A stretch of DNA of 29,983 nt from a virus. The stretch is from IMG/VR virus record IMGVR_UViG_3300010391_000071, positions 1-29,983 of that record; one strand, 5' to 3'. Shown in pieces: positions 1 through 7,522 of the stretch. The position numbers and the translations under genes are program-made. Position 1 is the stretch's first letter. Each line of letters begins with the position of its first letter. Below the pieces are notes generated by a model that had not been told where the DNA came from, did no database searches, and saw nothing but the letters and a program-made list of their open reading frames with translations.

Positions 1-740
1 CAGCCCGAAGAGGCCGGTACCATAGGCCCCTTTTTGTAGGCTGCAGAGATGACAGGGGTGACTACTTCTTGCTCTATCTCTTCCCATAGGGACTGACTGA
101 ACGTGATGGCGTGCTCCTTGAACTCGCCTGCGTTCTTGTTCATGTAGAAGATAAGCGCGTAGGGAACGTCTGCCAGCTTCATGTAGAAGTGTGACTGGCG
201 GACGTGGTCTTCCATAGGCTTGGCCTGTACCTTCTCCCAACCAAAGCTGCCGCCCTCCTTGATGGACTTCATCTCAAGGACGAAGCGATAGTGCTCAAAG
301 TTGAAGACACCGTCGGCGCTGCTCTTGATGTACCCATCGGCGCTCTTGAGGGAAACCTCCTTCTGGAACTGGTCCCCGTACATGGCTTCGAACCATGCTT
401 GGTGCATGTCATGCAGAGCTGTGCCCATGTCCCAGGTCATCTGCATCTTCTGGTTGTAGGCTTCGACGCCTGGCTTCACCTCGTTTGTGCACTCGTAGTA
501 GAGCTTGAGTAGACAAACGCCCTTCTTAGAAGCAGATGAAGGGTGGATGCCTAGAGACCTGGTCTTCTCACGTCTGAGGTGGGTGACTACCTCGGTGGTG
601 ACTTCGGTATCGGCCAACCACTTCAGGTAGTTGCAGAGGTCCTCCTCCACGGTTACCTGGGACAGGTAGTGCTGCACCAGTTCGAAGTTTCCCTCGATGG
701 CCTGCTGCAGTTCCCCTATCGTACGAACGGTATCAAGCAT
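1..740 (-). CDS. Cas4/RecB-type PD-(D/E)XK nuclease (C-terminus beyond window)
   Basis: Reading leftward from ATG at 740, the frame stays open for 246 codons to the window edge, so the C-terminus is missing. The translation carries the signature of PD-(D/E)XK exonucleases of the Cas4/RecB type: an SSAS segment with a nearby Cys (residues about 68-76), a GTALH motif (H110), SADG with D143, EMK with E156 and K158, and a QSHFY motif with Q182. In this family these residues bind the catalytic metal, and the enzymes process DNA ends. A strong Shine-Dalgarno (GGAAGGAG) lies about 6 nt before the ATG. The start overlaps the end of the upstream resolvase-like gene by 8 bp, so the two are probably translated together. 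Next to a RecA-like gene, a role in recombination or end processing is likely. Whether it has the Cas4 iron-sulfur cysteines cannot be judged without the C-terminus. Confidence 0.8.
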   Translation of the reverse strand, partial: MLDTVRTIGELQQAIEGNFELVQHYLSQVTVEEDLCNYLKWLADTEVTTEVVTHLRREKTRSLGIHPSSASKKGVCLLKLYYECTNEVKPGVEAYNQKMQMTWDMGTALHDMHQAWFEAMYGDQFQKEVSLKSADGYIKSSADGVFNFEHYRFVLEMKSIKEGGSFGWEKVQAKPMEDHVRQSHFYMKLADVPYALIFYMNKNAGEFKEHAITFSQSLWEEIEQEVVTPVISAAYKKGPMVPASSG

Positions 741-1230
741 CCGGTCTCCTTCCGGACTCGTGCATCAGCGTTTCGTAGACCCACTCGGGCATGATGACGT
801 ACCGCTTCGCCGGTGACTCCGACTGGAACTCGACATCGAAGGCTGGCAGCTCACCCGAGCCCGCCTGTGCCTCCAACTTCTTCAGGTCCGCCAGCTTCAG
901 GGTGTAGGAAGACGCACGGGTGAACTTGCACTCGCCTCGGTACTTGCCGACGTTCCGTACATCCCCCTCGAACCCATCCCTGGCCCCGGAGCCTGGCTGT
1001 CTGTGCCCTCCTTCTCGCACGGCCACTCTCCTCTCCTGCTTCTTGCTGCGCTTCGTGTTGTCGGTCTCCCGAAGCTCCAGCCTACGCCCGTGCTCGTTGA
1101 GGTCAGCATTGCAGTACAAGCATGGGTAGGGCAGGCCCGCTCTCGCCTTTCGTCTGGCGTTGAAGACGAGTGGGTCGACCAGCGTTCTGGCCCCACACGA
1201 GCCACACTCGAACAGGATCCCGCGCTTCAT
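733..1230 (-). CDS. Zinc-ribbon protein with Holliday-junction-resolvase-like PD-(D/E)XK domain
   Basis: The product has 165 residues. I chose the ATG at 1230 because it overlaps the stop of the RecA-like gene as ATGA; a GTG six bases upstream is an alternative. The N-terminus has a zinc ribbon (C9, C12, C37, C40). The rest matches the pattern of phage Holliday-junction-resolvase/endonuclease proteins: a KKQERRVA segment (E66), GGHRQPGSGA, then EGDV with D90 and GECK with E100 and K102. These are the usual E, D and ExK metal-binding residues of the PD-(D/E)XK fold. Such enzymes cut branched DNA during recombination or packaging. It lies between a RecA-like recombinase and a Cas4-type nuclease, which supports a recombination role. 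The zinc ribbon is an addition to the minimal nuclease. Exact substrate specificity is inference. Confidence 0.72.
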   Translation of the reverse strand: MKRGILFECGSCGARTLVDPLVFNARRKARAGLPYPCLYCNADLNEHGRRLELRETDNTKRSKKQERRVAVREGGHRQPGSGARDGFEGDVRNVGKYRGECKFTRASSYTLKLADLKKLEAQAGSGELPAFDVEFQSESPAKRYVIMPEWVYETLMHESGRRPDA

Positions 1231-2606
1231 CGGCACCTGATTGAGAGACCCGATGCCCGAAGGCAGCCATCACGGAGCATTGCTTCGAGTTCCGGGTCGT
1301 TGACCACCTTTTCGGCCAAGGCCTCATCGCCTTGAGCGCGCACGATTATCTTCCCGTCCTGGTCTTTGACGGTGCGCCAGGCGCCCCCGATCTCGATGAT
1401 GCCAGTGGCTTTGGCCACTTCGACGAGGTCCGTGATCTTGTCGGCGCCGCCAACGATTGCCCCGTTTGCCACGTCCTTCCAGAACACAGGGTCATGAACG
1501 TCCTCACCGCCCTGTTTGAAGAAGTACCAGTTGAACTCCCCCTTGGCGCCGTCGTGGGTACCGGCTTTGCCCTTCTTGATGCCCCACTTCACGATGCGCC
1601 CGCTCAACTCGGAGTGCTTGGTGTCCTTCCAGAGGGGCTCGCCTTGCTTGAACTCTACGTTCACGAGCTGAGCGTGCTCCCAGGACTTGGCCCCAGCTGC
1701 AGGTCTGGTGGCATTGGGAACAGGACCTCCGATCATTGCGCGCACCTGGTTGATGCCCAGGATGGTGGTCTCCAGTAGGCTCCCATCAGGCAGGTCGTTG
1801 ATGAACTTCGGGCCCATCTTCGTTTGCCAGAGAGTGATGATGCCGGAGCTTCCACCGTAGTGCTTGTCACTGACCGACTTCTCGTCCTGCTCGGGTGTGA
1901 GTAGGGAACCCAGGGAGTCGACGATCATGAGCTGGCATCGGCTGCCCAACTGGTCAGCAACCTCGAGCGTGCTCTCCAGCATGTCGCCGCCGGTTGATCC
2001 GCCCAGGAAGATGACTTCTCCTATCTGGTAGGACAGGTCGGCTCTCTCCTCCTTGGTGAATGGTGGCAGCCCGTTGCTCACCCGTATGTTCTCGTATTCC
2101 TGGATCTGCTGCTCGGAGTACGCCACGCAGAAGCCTGACATCCGCATAAAGCCGATGTCTCCCCGGAGCTCGCTGATGCCCAGGGCAATGATGGCCTCGT
2201 CTCCGTAGTTCTTCTGGATCTGACCCGCCACACAGAAGCACATGTGGGTCTTGCCTGATGACCGCGCTCCAAATACTTGGGATGCACCACCAGCGGGGAA
2301 TCCCCCGCCTAGTGCCAGGTCAAGCCCTAGGATGCCGGTAGGACGCCGCAGGAAGTACGGTGTCTTGTACTCCTTGGCACTGCGAACCTGGACCTTGCCC
2401 CGGTACTTCGGGCTGGCGTTCATCATCTTGATGAATGCTTGAGCGCGCTCCGCTGCGTTGATGCCGTCCGTTGGTGGAGGAGAAATGAAACCTTCTCGGG
2501 CGGTCTTGTCCGCCATCTCCGACGCGGGTGCCTTTTTTGGTTCAGCCCTTGGCTTTGGGGAAGGGGATGAGCTTGCCTTGGTCTTCTTGATCTTCACGTT
2601 TGGCAT
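1227..2606 (-). CDS. RecA-like recombinase
   Basis: The product has 459 residues from ATG 2606. It has a Lys/Pro/Ser-rich N-terminal extension of about 40 residues and then a RecA-type ATPase core. RRPTGILGLDLALGGGFP is followed by the Walker A motif GARSSGKT (113-120), a Walker B-like CQLMIVDSLGS with D230, and a GINQVR strand (284-289). RecA/UvsX-family proteins form ATP-dependent filaments on single-stranded DNA and catalyse strand exchange. The start is uncertain. The open frame extends to 2696, and the first 65 bp overlap the 3' end of the preceding zinc-ribbon gene. A start at ATG 2516 (MADKTAREGF) would avoid that overlap but has no well-spaced ribosome site. Its stop overlaps the next ATG. 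The two nuclease genes downstream suggest one recombination operon. Confidence 0.85.
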   Translation of the reverse strand: MPNVKIKKTKASSSPSPKPRAEPKKAPASEMADKTAREGFISPPPTDGINAAERAQAFIKMMNASPKYRGKVQVRSAKEYKTPYFLRRPTGILGLDLALGGGFPAGGASQVFGARSSGKTHMCFCVAGQIQKNYGDEAIIALGISELRGDIGFMRMSGFCVAYSEQQIQEYENIRVSNGLPPFTKEERADLSYQIGEVIFLGGSTGGDMLESTLEVADQLGSRCQLMIVDSLGSLLTPEQDEKSVSDKHYGGSSGIITLWQTKMGPKFINDLPDGSLLETTILGINQVRAMIGGPVPNATRPAAGAKSWEHAQLVNVEFKQGEPLWKDTKHSELSGRIVKWGIKKGKAGTHDGAKGEFNWYFFKQGGEDVHDPVFWKDVANGAIVGGADKITDLVEVAKATGIIEIGGAWRTVKDQDGKIIVRAQGDEALAEKVVNDPELEAMLRDGCLRASGLSIRCR

Positions 2607-2919
2607 GTTGTTTTCTCTGGTCGAACCACCCCCATATGTTGTGGCGGGCTTCGGCCTCGTCCTTGAATGGCCCGTGAGGGTCTTCATCGAGGTCACCTAT
2701 CAGGTAGACCCCTTGTGAGTTCTCGGTAGTCAGTGGCAGCGGGCCAAGGTATTCGACCCGTGGAGAGCAGCACTTGGGACAGAAGCTGCTCAGGCTTCCG
2801 ACGTCAGACCCCAGGAAGTAGACCTGGGGCTCGTAGATCAGTCCACAGTTCCGACAACCGTGGACCTTTGGCAGCTCAACGCTTTGAGTGCCCTTCCGAT
2901 TCCAGAGGCTCTGTGCCAT
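2542..2919 (-). CDS. Zinc-ribbon protein of unknown function
   Basis: The product has 125 residues from ATG 2919 (MAQSLWNRKG). Two CxxC pairs (C22/C25 and C47/C50) form a likely zinc ribbon. An acidic segment follows (GDLDEDPHGPFKDEAEA), then a charged tail ending KLIPFPKAKG. The reading looks genuine to its end even though the last 65 bp are also read in another frame as the N-terminus of the RecA-like gene. The start is uncertain: the frame is open further upstream (ATG 2940 is possible), and the nearest Shine-Dalgarno-like GGAG is rather far from ATG 2919. It overlaps the upstream small gene by 44 bp. I do not recognise a named family. DNA, RNA or protein binding through the zinc ribbon is the only hint of function. 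Confidence 0.6.
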   Translation of the reverse strand: MAQSLWNRKGTQSVELPKVHGCRNCGLIYEPQVYFLGSDVGSLSSFCPKCCSPRVEYLGPLPLTTENSQGVYLIGDLDEDPHGPFKDEAEARHNIWGWFDQRKQHAKREDQEDQGKLIPFPKAKG

Positions 2920-3067
2920 GGACAGGACAGGCTCCAGCATCGTCAAGCACGTGGTGACAAGTCGGGCAACGACCCGGCTTGCCGGCTTGCTCTGAGGCTT
3001 GCTTCGTCTTCTCGTCATCCAGCTCTCGCACTTTCTCGGGGTCGAGCTCTACTCCGTACTTGATCAT
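2876..3067 (-). CDS. Small zinc-knuckle protein
   Basis: The product has 63 residues. The N-terminal half is charged and probably helical (DPEKVRELDDEKTKQ). A Cys/His cluster follows, with C34, C37, C47 and H50 in the arrangement CPTC-x9-CPVH, a plausible single zinc site. A GGAG lies 8-11 nt before ATG 3067. The gene overlaps the end of the HNH gene upstream by 53 bp and the next zinc-ribbon gene by 44 bp, so three consecutive small genes overlap in different frames. No family is recognised. The clear Cys pattern and ribosome site argue that it is translated. Confidence 0.6.
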   Translation of the reverse strand: MIKYGVELDPEKVRELDDEKTKQASEQAGKPGRCPTCHHVLDDAGACPVHGTEPLESEGHSKR

Positions 3068-3527
3068 GATGGTTCTCCAACTCGTGTGGGCAGTACCCGT
3101 AGACGCCGCGTGAGAAGTTACAGTTCATGCACAACGGGCGAAAGCCCTTCTTCGGAAACCCATGCTTCTTTAGCCATAGGTAGATAGTCCGTACATTTCC
3201 CAAAGATCTCCGGTGTGCGGCCCCATCTCCTTTTACGTGGTCTATGGTCAGGAACTCTATGCGGGACTCTCCGCAACAGGCGCATGCCTTCCCATAGATC
3301 TCAAAGACCTCCTCTTTCAGCTTGCGCCTATTCTCGGATTGGGCCTTGGAAATCCTGGTCTTGTTGAGGCGCCACCAAGCTAGGTTGCGATCTAGGCAAA
3401 CACGGCACTTGACCTTTCCTTCTTCGGGCCTTCTTGATCCGCATGCGGGGCAGAGGCCTAGTTTCTTGTAGTGGGCATAGCGGTCAGACATGCTACGAAG
3501 TTGCTGGTCGTGTCGGGCGTAGGGCAT
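3015..3527 (-). CDS. HNH endonuclease
   Basis: The product has 170 residues from ATG 3527; ATG 3491 (MSDRYAHYKK) is an alternative, and neither has a convincing Shine-Dalgarno. The N-terminus has a zinc-ribbon-like set (C26, C29, C41, C44). The HNH core follows: CACCG (C82-C85), the catalytic IDHVKGDG (D96, H97), and PLCMNCNFSRG (C133, C136, N137). The region between, with YLWLKKHGFP, resembles many free-standing phage HNH genes. These enzymes nick or cut DNA and are often homing endonucleases that spread themselves among related phages. The weak translation signals, the hairpin just upstream and the overlap into the next gene fit a mobile gene inserted into the replication operon. A packaging or repair role cannot be excluded. 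Confidence 0.78.
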   Translation of the reverse strand: MPYARHDQQLRSMSDRYAHYKKLGLCPACGSRRPEEGKVKCRVCLDRNLAWWRLNKTRISKAQSENRRKLKEEVFEIYGKACACCGESRIEFLTIDHVKGDGAAHRRSLGNVRTIYLWLKKHGFPKKGFRPLCMNCNFSRGVYGYCPHELENHHDQVRSRARPRESARAG

Positions 3528-3543
3528 GACCAGTTCTTATCAT

Positions 3544-3565
3544 GGCTAGTCACACCTTACTAGCC
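3544..3565. repeat. Short inverted repeat between HU-like and HNH genes
   Basis: GGCTAGT and ACTAGCC form a perfect 7-bp stem with an 8-nt loop in the 48-bp gap between the HU-like gene's stop and the HNH gene's start. No T-tract follows on either strand, so it does not look like a strong intrinsic terminator. It may modulate expression of the HNH gene or mark its insertion boundary. Confidence 0.45.
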
Positions 3566-3575
3566 TCTTGCGATG

Positions 3576-3863
3576 TCATACCTTCTTGGTCTGACATTGC
3601 ATCCTCCTGCCTCGGTAACGCCTGGCCGGAAGGAAGCGTAGCTTCCATCCAGCCGGGGTCTTGGAGCCCTTGAGAGCCCCTGTGCCGACACGTGCCCTGG
3701 CCCTTTGCCACCGGAACGTGCCTAACCCACGGACTTTCACCTCGCCTCCTAAGTCTATGACTTGGGCGAGCTCCTCGATAGCTTCATGGACAAACCCGCC
3801 GGCCAGGGCTGCAGGAACCCCATGCCGGCGGGCTATGTCCTTGATGATTTGCCCTAGGGTCAT
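3576..3863 (-). CDS. HU/IHF-family DNA-binding protein
   Basis: The product has 95 residues, the usual length for an HU subunit (about 90). The N-terminal half fits the helical dimerisation body (MTLGQIIKDIARRHGV, then HEAIEELAQVIDLGGEV). The VKVRGLGTFRW strand corresponds to the conserved HU segment with the pattern GFGTF. A basic arm follows, and the tail ALKGSKTPAGWKLRFLPARR fits the family C-terminus. HU proteins bend and compact DNA and assist replication or recombination. The ATG directly follows the TAG stop of the polymerase gene, so it is probably translated by coupling to the polymerase. The ribosome site (GAGAAG) is weak. Confidence 0.82.
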   Translation of the reverse strand: MTLGQIIKDIARRHGVPAALAGGFVHEAIEELAQVIDLGGEVKVRGLGTFRWQRARARVGTGALKGSKTPAGWKLRFLPARRYRGRRMQCQTKKV

Positions 3864-6239
3864 CTACTTCTCGGACCAGTTTTGAGCAACTTTGCCATCG
3901 GCAGGGATAGGGACTAGCAGCGGGTCCTTGTCCTTAACAAAGGGGTGCTCCATGCACTCCAGCACGATGGGCAGGGCAGCATCAGCATTCTCCTCTGGTA
4001 CCTGCAGGATGAGCTCGTCGTGCACTTGGTTGAGCATCTCTACCCCCATGGTGTTCAGTACTCGGCTATTTTCGATGCGCAGCATCGCTCCCTTGGTGAT
4101 ATCGGCAGCAGAGCCCTGGATGGTGGTGTTGACCGCCTGCCGTTCAGCCTCAGACTTGAACCGGTAGTTGGAATGGTTGATGTCCTCCAGTCGCCGGTAC
4201 CGCCCACACAGGGTTCGCACGAACCCGAACTTCTTGTCATGGCCAGTCCTGGTGAGTGGCTGGGTCTGCCCAGGCCTCCAGCTTGGAGCGTCCTCCCACC
4301 CCATATCCCAGTCGTATACCTGACCATCCTCTAGCAGCTGGTTGTTCCTGTCCGTGGGCCTGCTGCGTGGCCTGGAGTCCTCTCCAGTGAACGATGACCC
4401 CCCACTGGACCAGAAGGTCTCCGTTTGCTCCATGCTCTCCTTACAGAGCGTGGGAATGGCCACCATATACTGCTTCACCCCAGGGAATGTATCGAAGTAC
4501 GCCTGGATCTTCTCAGCGGCTATTGACTGCCGAGCCACCAGGATAATGGCCTTCTCCATTGTGAGCAGTGGGTTGTTCTTGATCGCCCGCGCGATGCGGC
4601 CACTGAGAGTGCGGCCTTTCTTCCTGTCCAGGATGCTGGCCGTGACCTCCTCGCGTTCGAGTTTGGCAATCCTTTTCTGGATGTCCTCTTCCGGGATGTC
4701 GATCTGCTGCGCGACTCGGGGTGGACCAGCACCGTAGATGATGCCGAACCCGATGGCCTTATTGTCCTGGCGTAGCAGGAGCAGCCACTTCTGCCGGTCG
4801 GTCAACTTGCTCTTGTCCTCCTCTTTCTGGTTCTTGGCTTCGACAACTTCCTCGTAAGTCAAGCCAGGGACCATTCGGGAAACGGTGAAACAATGCAGGT
4901 CCTTGCCCTCGCGGATGGCTTGAATCATGGCCTTGTCTCTCGACATGTGCGCCATGATGCGCATCTCCAACTGCAGGTAGTCGGCCACGATCAGTCTGTG
5001 CCCAGGTGGTGCAACGAACGCCTTCCGGATTCCGAACTCGTCAGTGTCCACACGAGGGAAGTTCTGGGAGTTGGGGACGTCAGTAGAGAATCGACCAGTA
5101 ATTGCACCGAACTGGTTGAAGTTCGGGTGGATGCGCCGGTCCCCGTAGTACTCGGCCAAGTTGATGAGCAGCTGCAGGTATGTGCTCTTCGTCTTGCTGA
5201 TGCTTCGATGCCGAACGATCTTCTTGGCAATCTCGATACCTGTTGCCTCTAGAAGCTCGAGTACCTCCGCATCTACTGATGGCCTGTTGCCCTTGGTGAG
5301 TTTGACGGGCTTGAGTCCCAAGCCCCCGGACTCCTTCGTACCGAAGAAGAACTTCGTGAGCTGCAGGTTCGAGCTGATACTGATGGGCCTTCCGGCGAGC
5401 TGGTTGATCTCCTTCTCGATGGACAGGACTTCTTCATCGATGGTGGGGATCTGGGACTTCAGGTAGTCGAGGTCCAAGTACATGCCTCGGCGCTCCATAC
5501 GCCACAGTACCTCGGTCATCTCCTTTTCCATGTTGAGGTAGTGGTCCCACAGGCTGTAGCCAGGTGAGATGAGCGCTTCCTTCAGGCGGTCTCGCACCCA
5601 TTCCACCGTCATGAGGTGGCAGTAGGCGTCGTACGAGGCGTAGTCCGCCACCTGGTCCCGATAGCCGTCGTTCACGAGGTCCACTAGGGAGTACTCGAAC
5701 TCCTCAATCTTTCGCCCGAGCCGGTCTCTGTTAGGAAACAGATCCTTGTACTTGGTCATGGCCAAGCCACACCAGTCAGGTGCGCAGACCTTCAAGCTCT
5801 TGGAGCGGCGGTTCTCGTCGTGCAGGCTGGCCAGGGCTAACCCGTCAACAACGTTAGCGTTCCAGATATTGATGCCGCTGTTCCACGAGACATGTGCGTC
5901 GTACTTGGCGTTCCAGCAGGCCAACCAAGCCTTTGGATTCTCGAGTAACGGAGCGAAGTACTGAAGGTACTCACCGGGAATGCAGAATCGAAAGGCCTCC
6001 TCGTGGTAGTAGAACGCCAAGGACCAGTAGACAACCGTGTCCGACATCCAATCCAGAGGGGACCTGTTGCCGACCTTGAACGGCATCTTCTTGCCGTGGG
6101 TTTCAGTGTCGAACCCTATGAGGTCTCCAGGTTCCTCAATCAGCTTGCGCAGAGACATGTGTAGCAGGTCTTGGGCCTGTTCATCTGTCTCGATGTACGT
6201 GGGTAGTGGTACCCCAATGTTGAACTGCCTACCGGACAT
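3864..6239 (-). CDS. polA: Family A DNA polymerase with 3'-5' exonuclease domain
   Basis: The product has 791 residues. ATG 6239 has a well-placed GGAG; the longer open frame starting at 6266 has no such site. The proofreading domain shows Exo I (DTE at 44-46), Exo II (N110 to D114) and Exo III (Y200 to D204). The polymerase domain shows TGRFSTDVPNSQN (381-392), motif A DYLQLEMR (420-427), motif B with R490, K494, F498 and Y502-G, and motif C QVHDE (738-742). Phe at 498 matches E. coli Pol I F762. No 5'-3' exonuclease domain is present, as in T7-like polymerases. The stretch between motifs B and C is much longer than in E. coli Pol I, with extra segments at roughly 522-574 and 605-670. This is the likely replicative polymerase, encoded next to primase and helicase. 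Confidence 0.95.
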   Translation of the reverse strand: MSGRQFNIGVPLPTYIETDEQAQDLLHMSLRKLIEEPGDLIGFDTETHGKKMPFKVGNRSPLDWMSDTVVYWSLAFYYHEEAFRFCIPGEYLQYFAPLLENPKAWLACWNAKYDAHVSWNSGINIWNANVVDGLALASLHDENRRSKSLKVCAPDWCGLAMTKYKDLFPNRDRLGRKIEEFEYSLVDLVNDGYRDQVADYASYDAYCHLMTVEWVRDRLKEALISPGYSLWDHYLNMEKEMTEVLWRMERRGMYLDLDYLKSQIPTIDEEVLSIEKEINQLAGRPISISSNLQLTKFFFGTKESGGLGLKPVKLTKGNRPSVDAEVLELLEATGIEIAKKIVRHRSISKTKSTYLQLLINLAEYYGDRRIHPNFNQFGAITGRFSTDVPNSQNFPRVDTDEFGIRKAFVAPPGHRLIVADYLQLEMRIMAHMSRDKAMIQAIREGKDLHCFTVSRMVPGLTYEEVVEAKNQKEEDKSKLTDRQKWLLLLRQDNKAIGFGIIYGAGPPRVAQQIDIPEEDIQKRIAKLEREEVTASILDRKKGRTLSGRIARAIKNNPLLTMEKAIILVARQSIAAEKIQAYFDTFPGVKQYMVAIPTLCKESMEQTETFWSSGGSSFTGEDSRPRSRPTDRNNQLLEDGQVYDWDMGWEDAPSWRPGQTQPLTRTGHDKKFGFVRTLCGRYRRLEDINHSNYRFKSEAERQAVNTTIQGSAADITKGAMLRIENSRVLNTMGVEMLNQVHDELILQVPEENADAALPIVLECMEHPFVKDKDPLLVPIPADGKVAQNWSEK

Positions 6240-6255
6240 GCTTGCTCCAAAGAGA

Positions 6256-6289
6256 AGGAGGTGCACCAGCTAGTGCCGGCGCACCTCCT
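6256..6289. other. Hairpin upstream of the DNA polymerase gene
   Basis: AGGAGGTGC (6256-6264) and GCACCTCCT (6281-6289) form a perfect 9-bp stem with a 16-nt loop, in the 62-bp gap between the zinc-ribbon (SSB candidate) gene and the polymerase gene. On the minus-strand transcript it is followed by a pyrimidine-rich stretch (TCTCTTTGG) and then by the polymerase ribosome site. It could be a partial terminator, an RNA processing site or a translational control element. One arm is itself a perfect Shine-Dalgarno sequence with no start codon at the right distance. Confidence 0.55.
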
Positions 6290-6301
6290 CAGTTGGTAGT
6301 G

Positions 6302-7522
6302 CTATTCCGCAGCGACTTCTTCATCAGCCACTGCCTCGCCCCCGTCCTCAGTGCCCTTGTCATACTTCGCGTAGCGGGCGGCACCACGCGCAACGGCATT
6401 GAAGGGGTTGGCCTTCCCGATGATCTTGCACTGGTCATCGGTGGACGGGGCCTTGAGCAGGTAGTCTAGGTCCACCGGCTTCTGGAAGGACTCCGCGACT
6501 TGGGCGGCTCGATCATCGTCTCCCTGGAACTTCGGGTCGAAGAGCCTGGGATCGGGCTCCTGGATGAGGTGCGCATCGATGAGGAGGCGCTTCTCCTTCT
6601 TGTCCCCGGTCACCCTGACGGTGAGCTGGCAGTCGAAGACGCTGAAGGGCTGCACTTCACATCCTTCGGTCGAGCAGATGCGGGTCGGCTTGAGGAACCC
6701 CTTGTGGCCGCACTTGCACTTGTACGGCTCATTGCTCTCCTCGTAGATCTTCGGGTGTTCGGTGTAGAAGGCGGTCCAGCTCTTGCCACACTTGCCGCAG
6801 GTTGCCTGGCCTGACTCCGTGTTCAAGCCAACGTCGTCACTGCCGCAGTCGCAGAACGTCGAGACATCCACTACCATCTTGTCGCACCCTCCGCAGACGA
6901 AGCTGGTGACGTAGATGGTCCCACCGCACTTGCAGTAGGTATTCTCGATGCGCTTGTGCAGATCATGGAACGAGTGCCGCCACTGGCCAGGGCTGATCTC
7001 CATGTAGAACCTCTGCCTGAAGACCTTCGGCCAGCCATCTCGGCAGTACTGGCACCCTCGGCCCAAGCAGCGCCACCGTTCCTTGTGGGTGCCTTCCTTG
7101 GTTTGGTTCTCGACGTCGACCAGGTGGAACTCCTCTTCGATCCACCCTGACACGGCGTAGTACACCTTGGCTGGGAACTCGGCCAGGTTGGCGTCCGGGG
7201 CTACATTGACCAGTCCGTAGGCCGCCGGGTTGATGTAGGCATCCACGACGCACTGGTCGCCCCGATCTACCCCGCACTCGATGAATGCCCCCCTCTTGGC
7301 CTTGCCCTTGCCGGGCAGGAAGTGCCGCTTGCTGGCGCGGAAGGGGAACTCCTTGCCCGACGTCGGGTGGACGTAGGGCTTTTCAGGCCTGCCGAAGTGG
7401 ATCTTGGTCGGCACTTCGGAAGGCCTCCATAGCAGGCCCCACTTCTTACTGCTGGCTCCGTGCCCGGACTGTCGATCTTCCTCCAGGCTGTCGTCCCAAC
7501 TGTCGTAGTTCTCTTCTGACAT
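6302..7522 (-). CDS. Multi-zinc-ribbon protein, candidate single-stranded-DNA-binding protein
   Basis: The product has 406 residues. ATG 7522 follows a strong GGAGG ribosome site. The N-terminus is acidic. A central part holds KKWGLLWRPSEVPTKIHF and RCLGRGCQYCRDGWPKVF, resembling the layout of phage single-strand-binding proteins in which a Cys cluster precedes an aromatic strand. Residues about 197-288 form a series of Cys pairs (197/199, 210/213, 224/226, 242/245, 269/271, 283/288), which suggests two or three stacked zinc ribbons. The last 20 residues are acidic (GTEDGGEAVADEEVAAE), like the protein-interaction tails of SSBs. It lies between primase and DNA polymerase and no other SSB candidate is visible, so SSB is a reasonable inference but not proven. 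The gene starts 77 bp inside the primase gene. Confidence 0.6.
   Translation of the reverse strand: MSEENYDSWDDSLEEDRQSGHGASSKKWGLLWRPSEVPTKIHFGRPEKPYVHPTSGKEFPFRASKRHFLPGKGKAKRGAFIECGVDRGDQCVVDAYINPAAYGLVNVAPDANLAEFPAKVYYAVSGWIEEEFHLVDVENQTKEGTHKERWRCLGRGCQYCRDGWPKVFRQRFYMEISPGQWRHSFHDLHKRIENTYCKCGGTIYVTSFVCGGCDKMVVDVSTFCDCGSDDVGLNTESGQATCGKCGKSWTAFYTEHPKIYEESNEPYKCKCGHKGFLKPTRICSTEGCEVQPFSVFDCQLTVRVTGDKKEKRLLIDAHLIQEPDPRLFDPKFQGDDDRAAQVAESFQKPVDLDYLLKAPSTDDQCKIIGKANPFNAVARGAARYAKYDKGTEDGGEAVADEEVAAE

Noticed and set aside
2607-2696. Longer start for the RecA-like gene at 2696
   Set aside because: It would increase the overlap with the preceding gene to 155 bp, and the extra residues look unconserved; ATG 2606 is preferred, with reservations.
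6240-6266. Upstream start for the DNA polymerase (MHLLLFGAS)
   Set aside because: No ribosome site is present, and the start lies partly inside the hairpin; ATG 6239 has a good GGAG.
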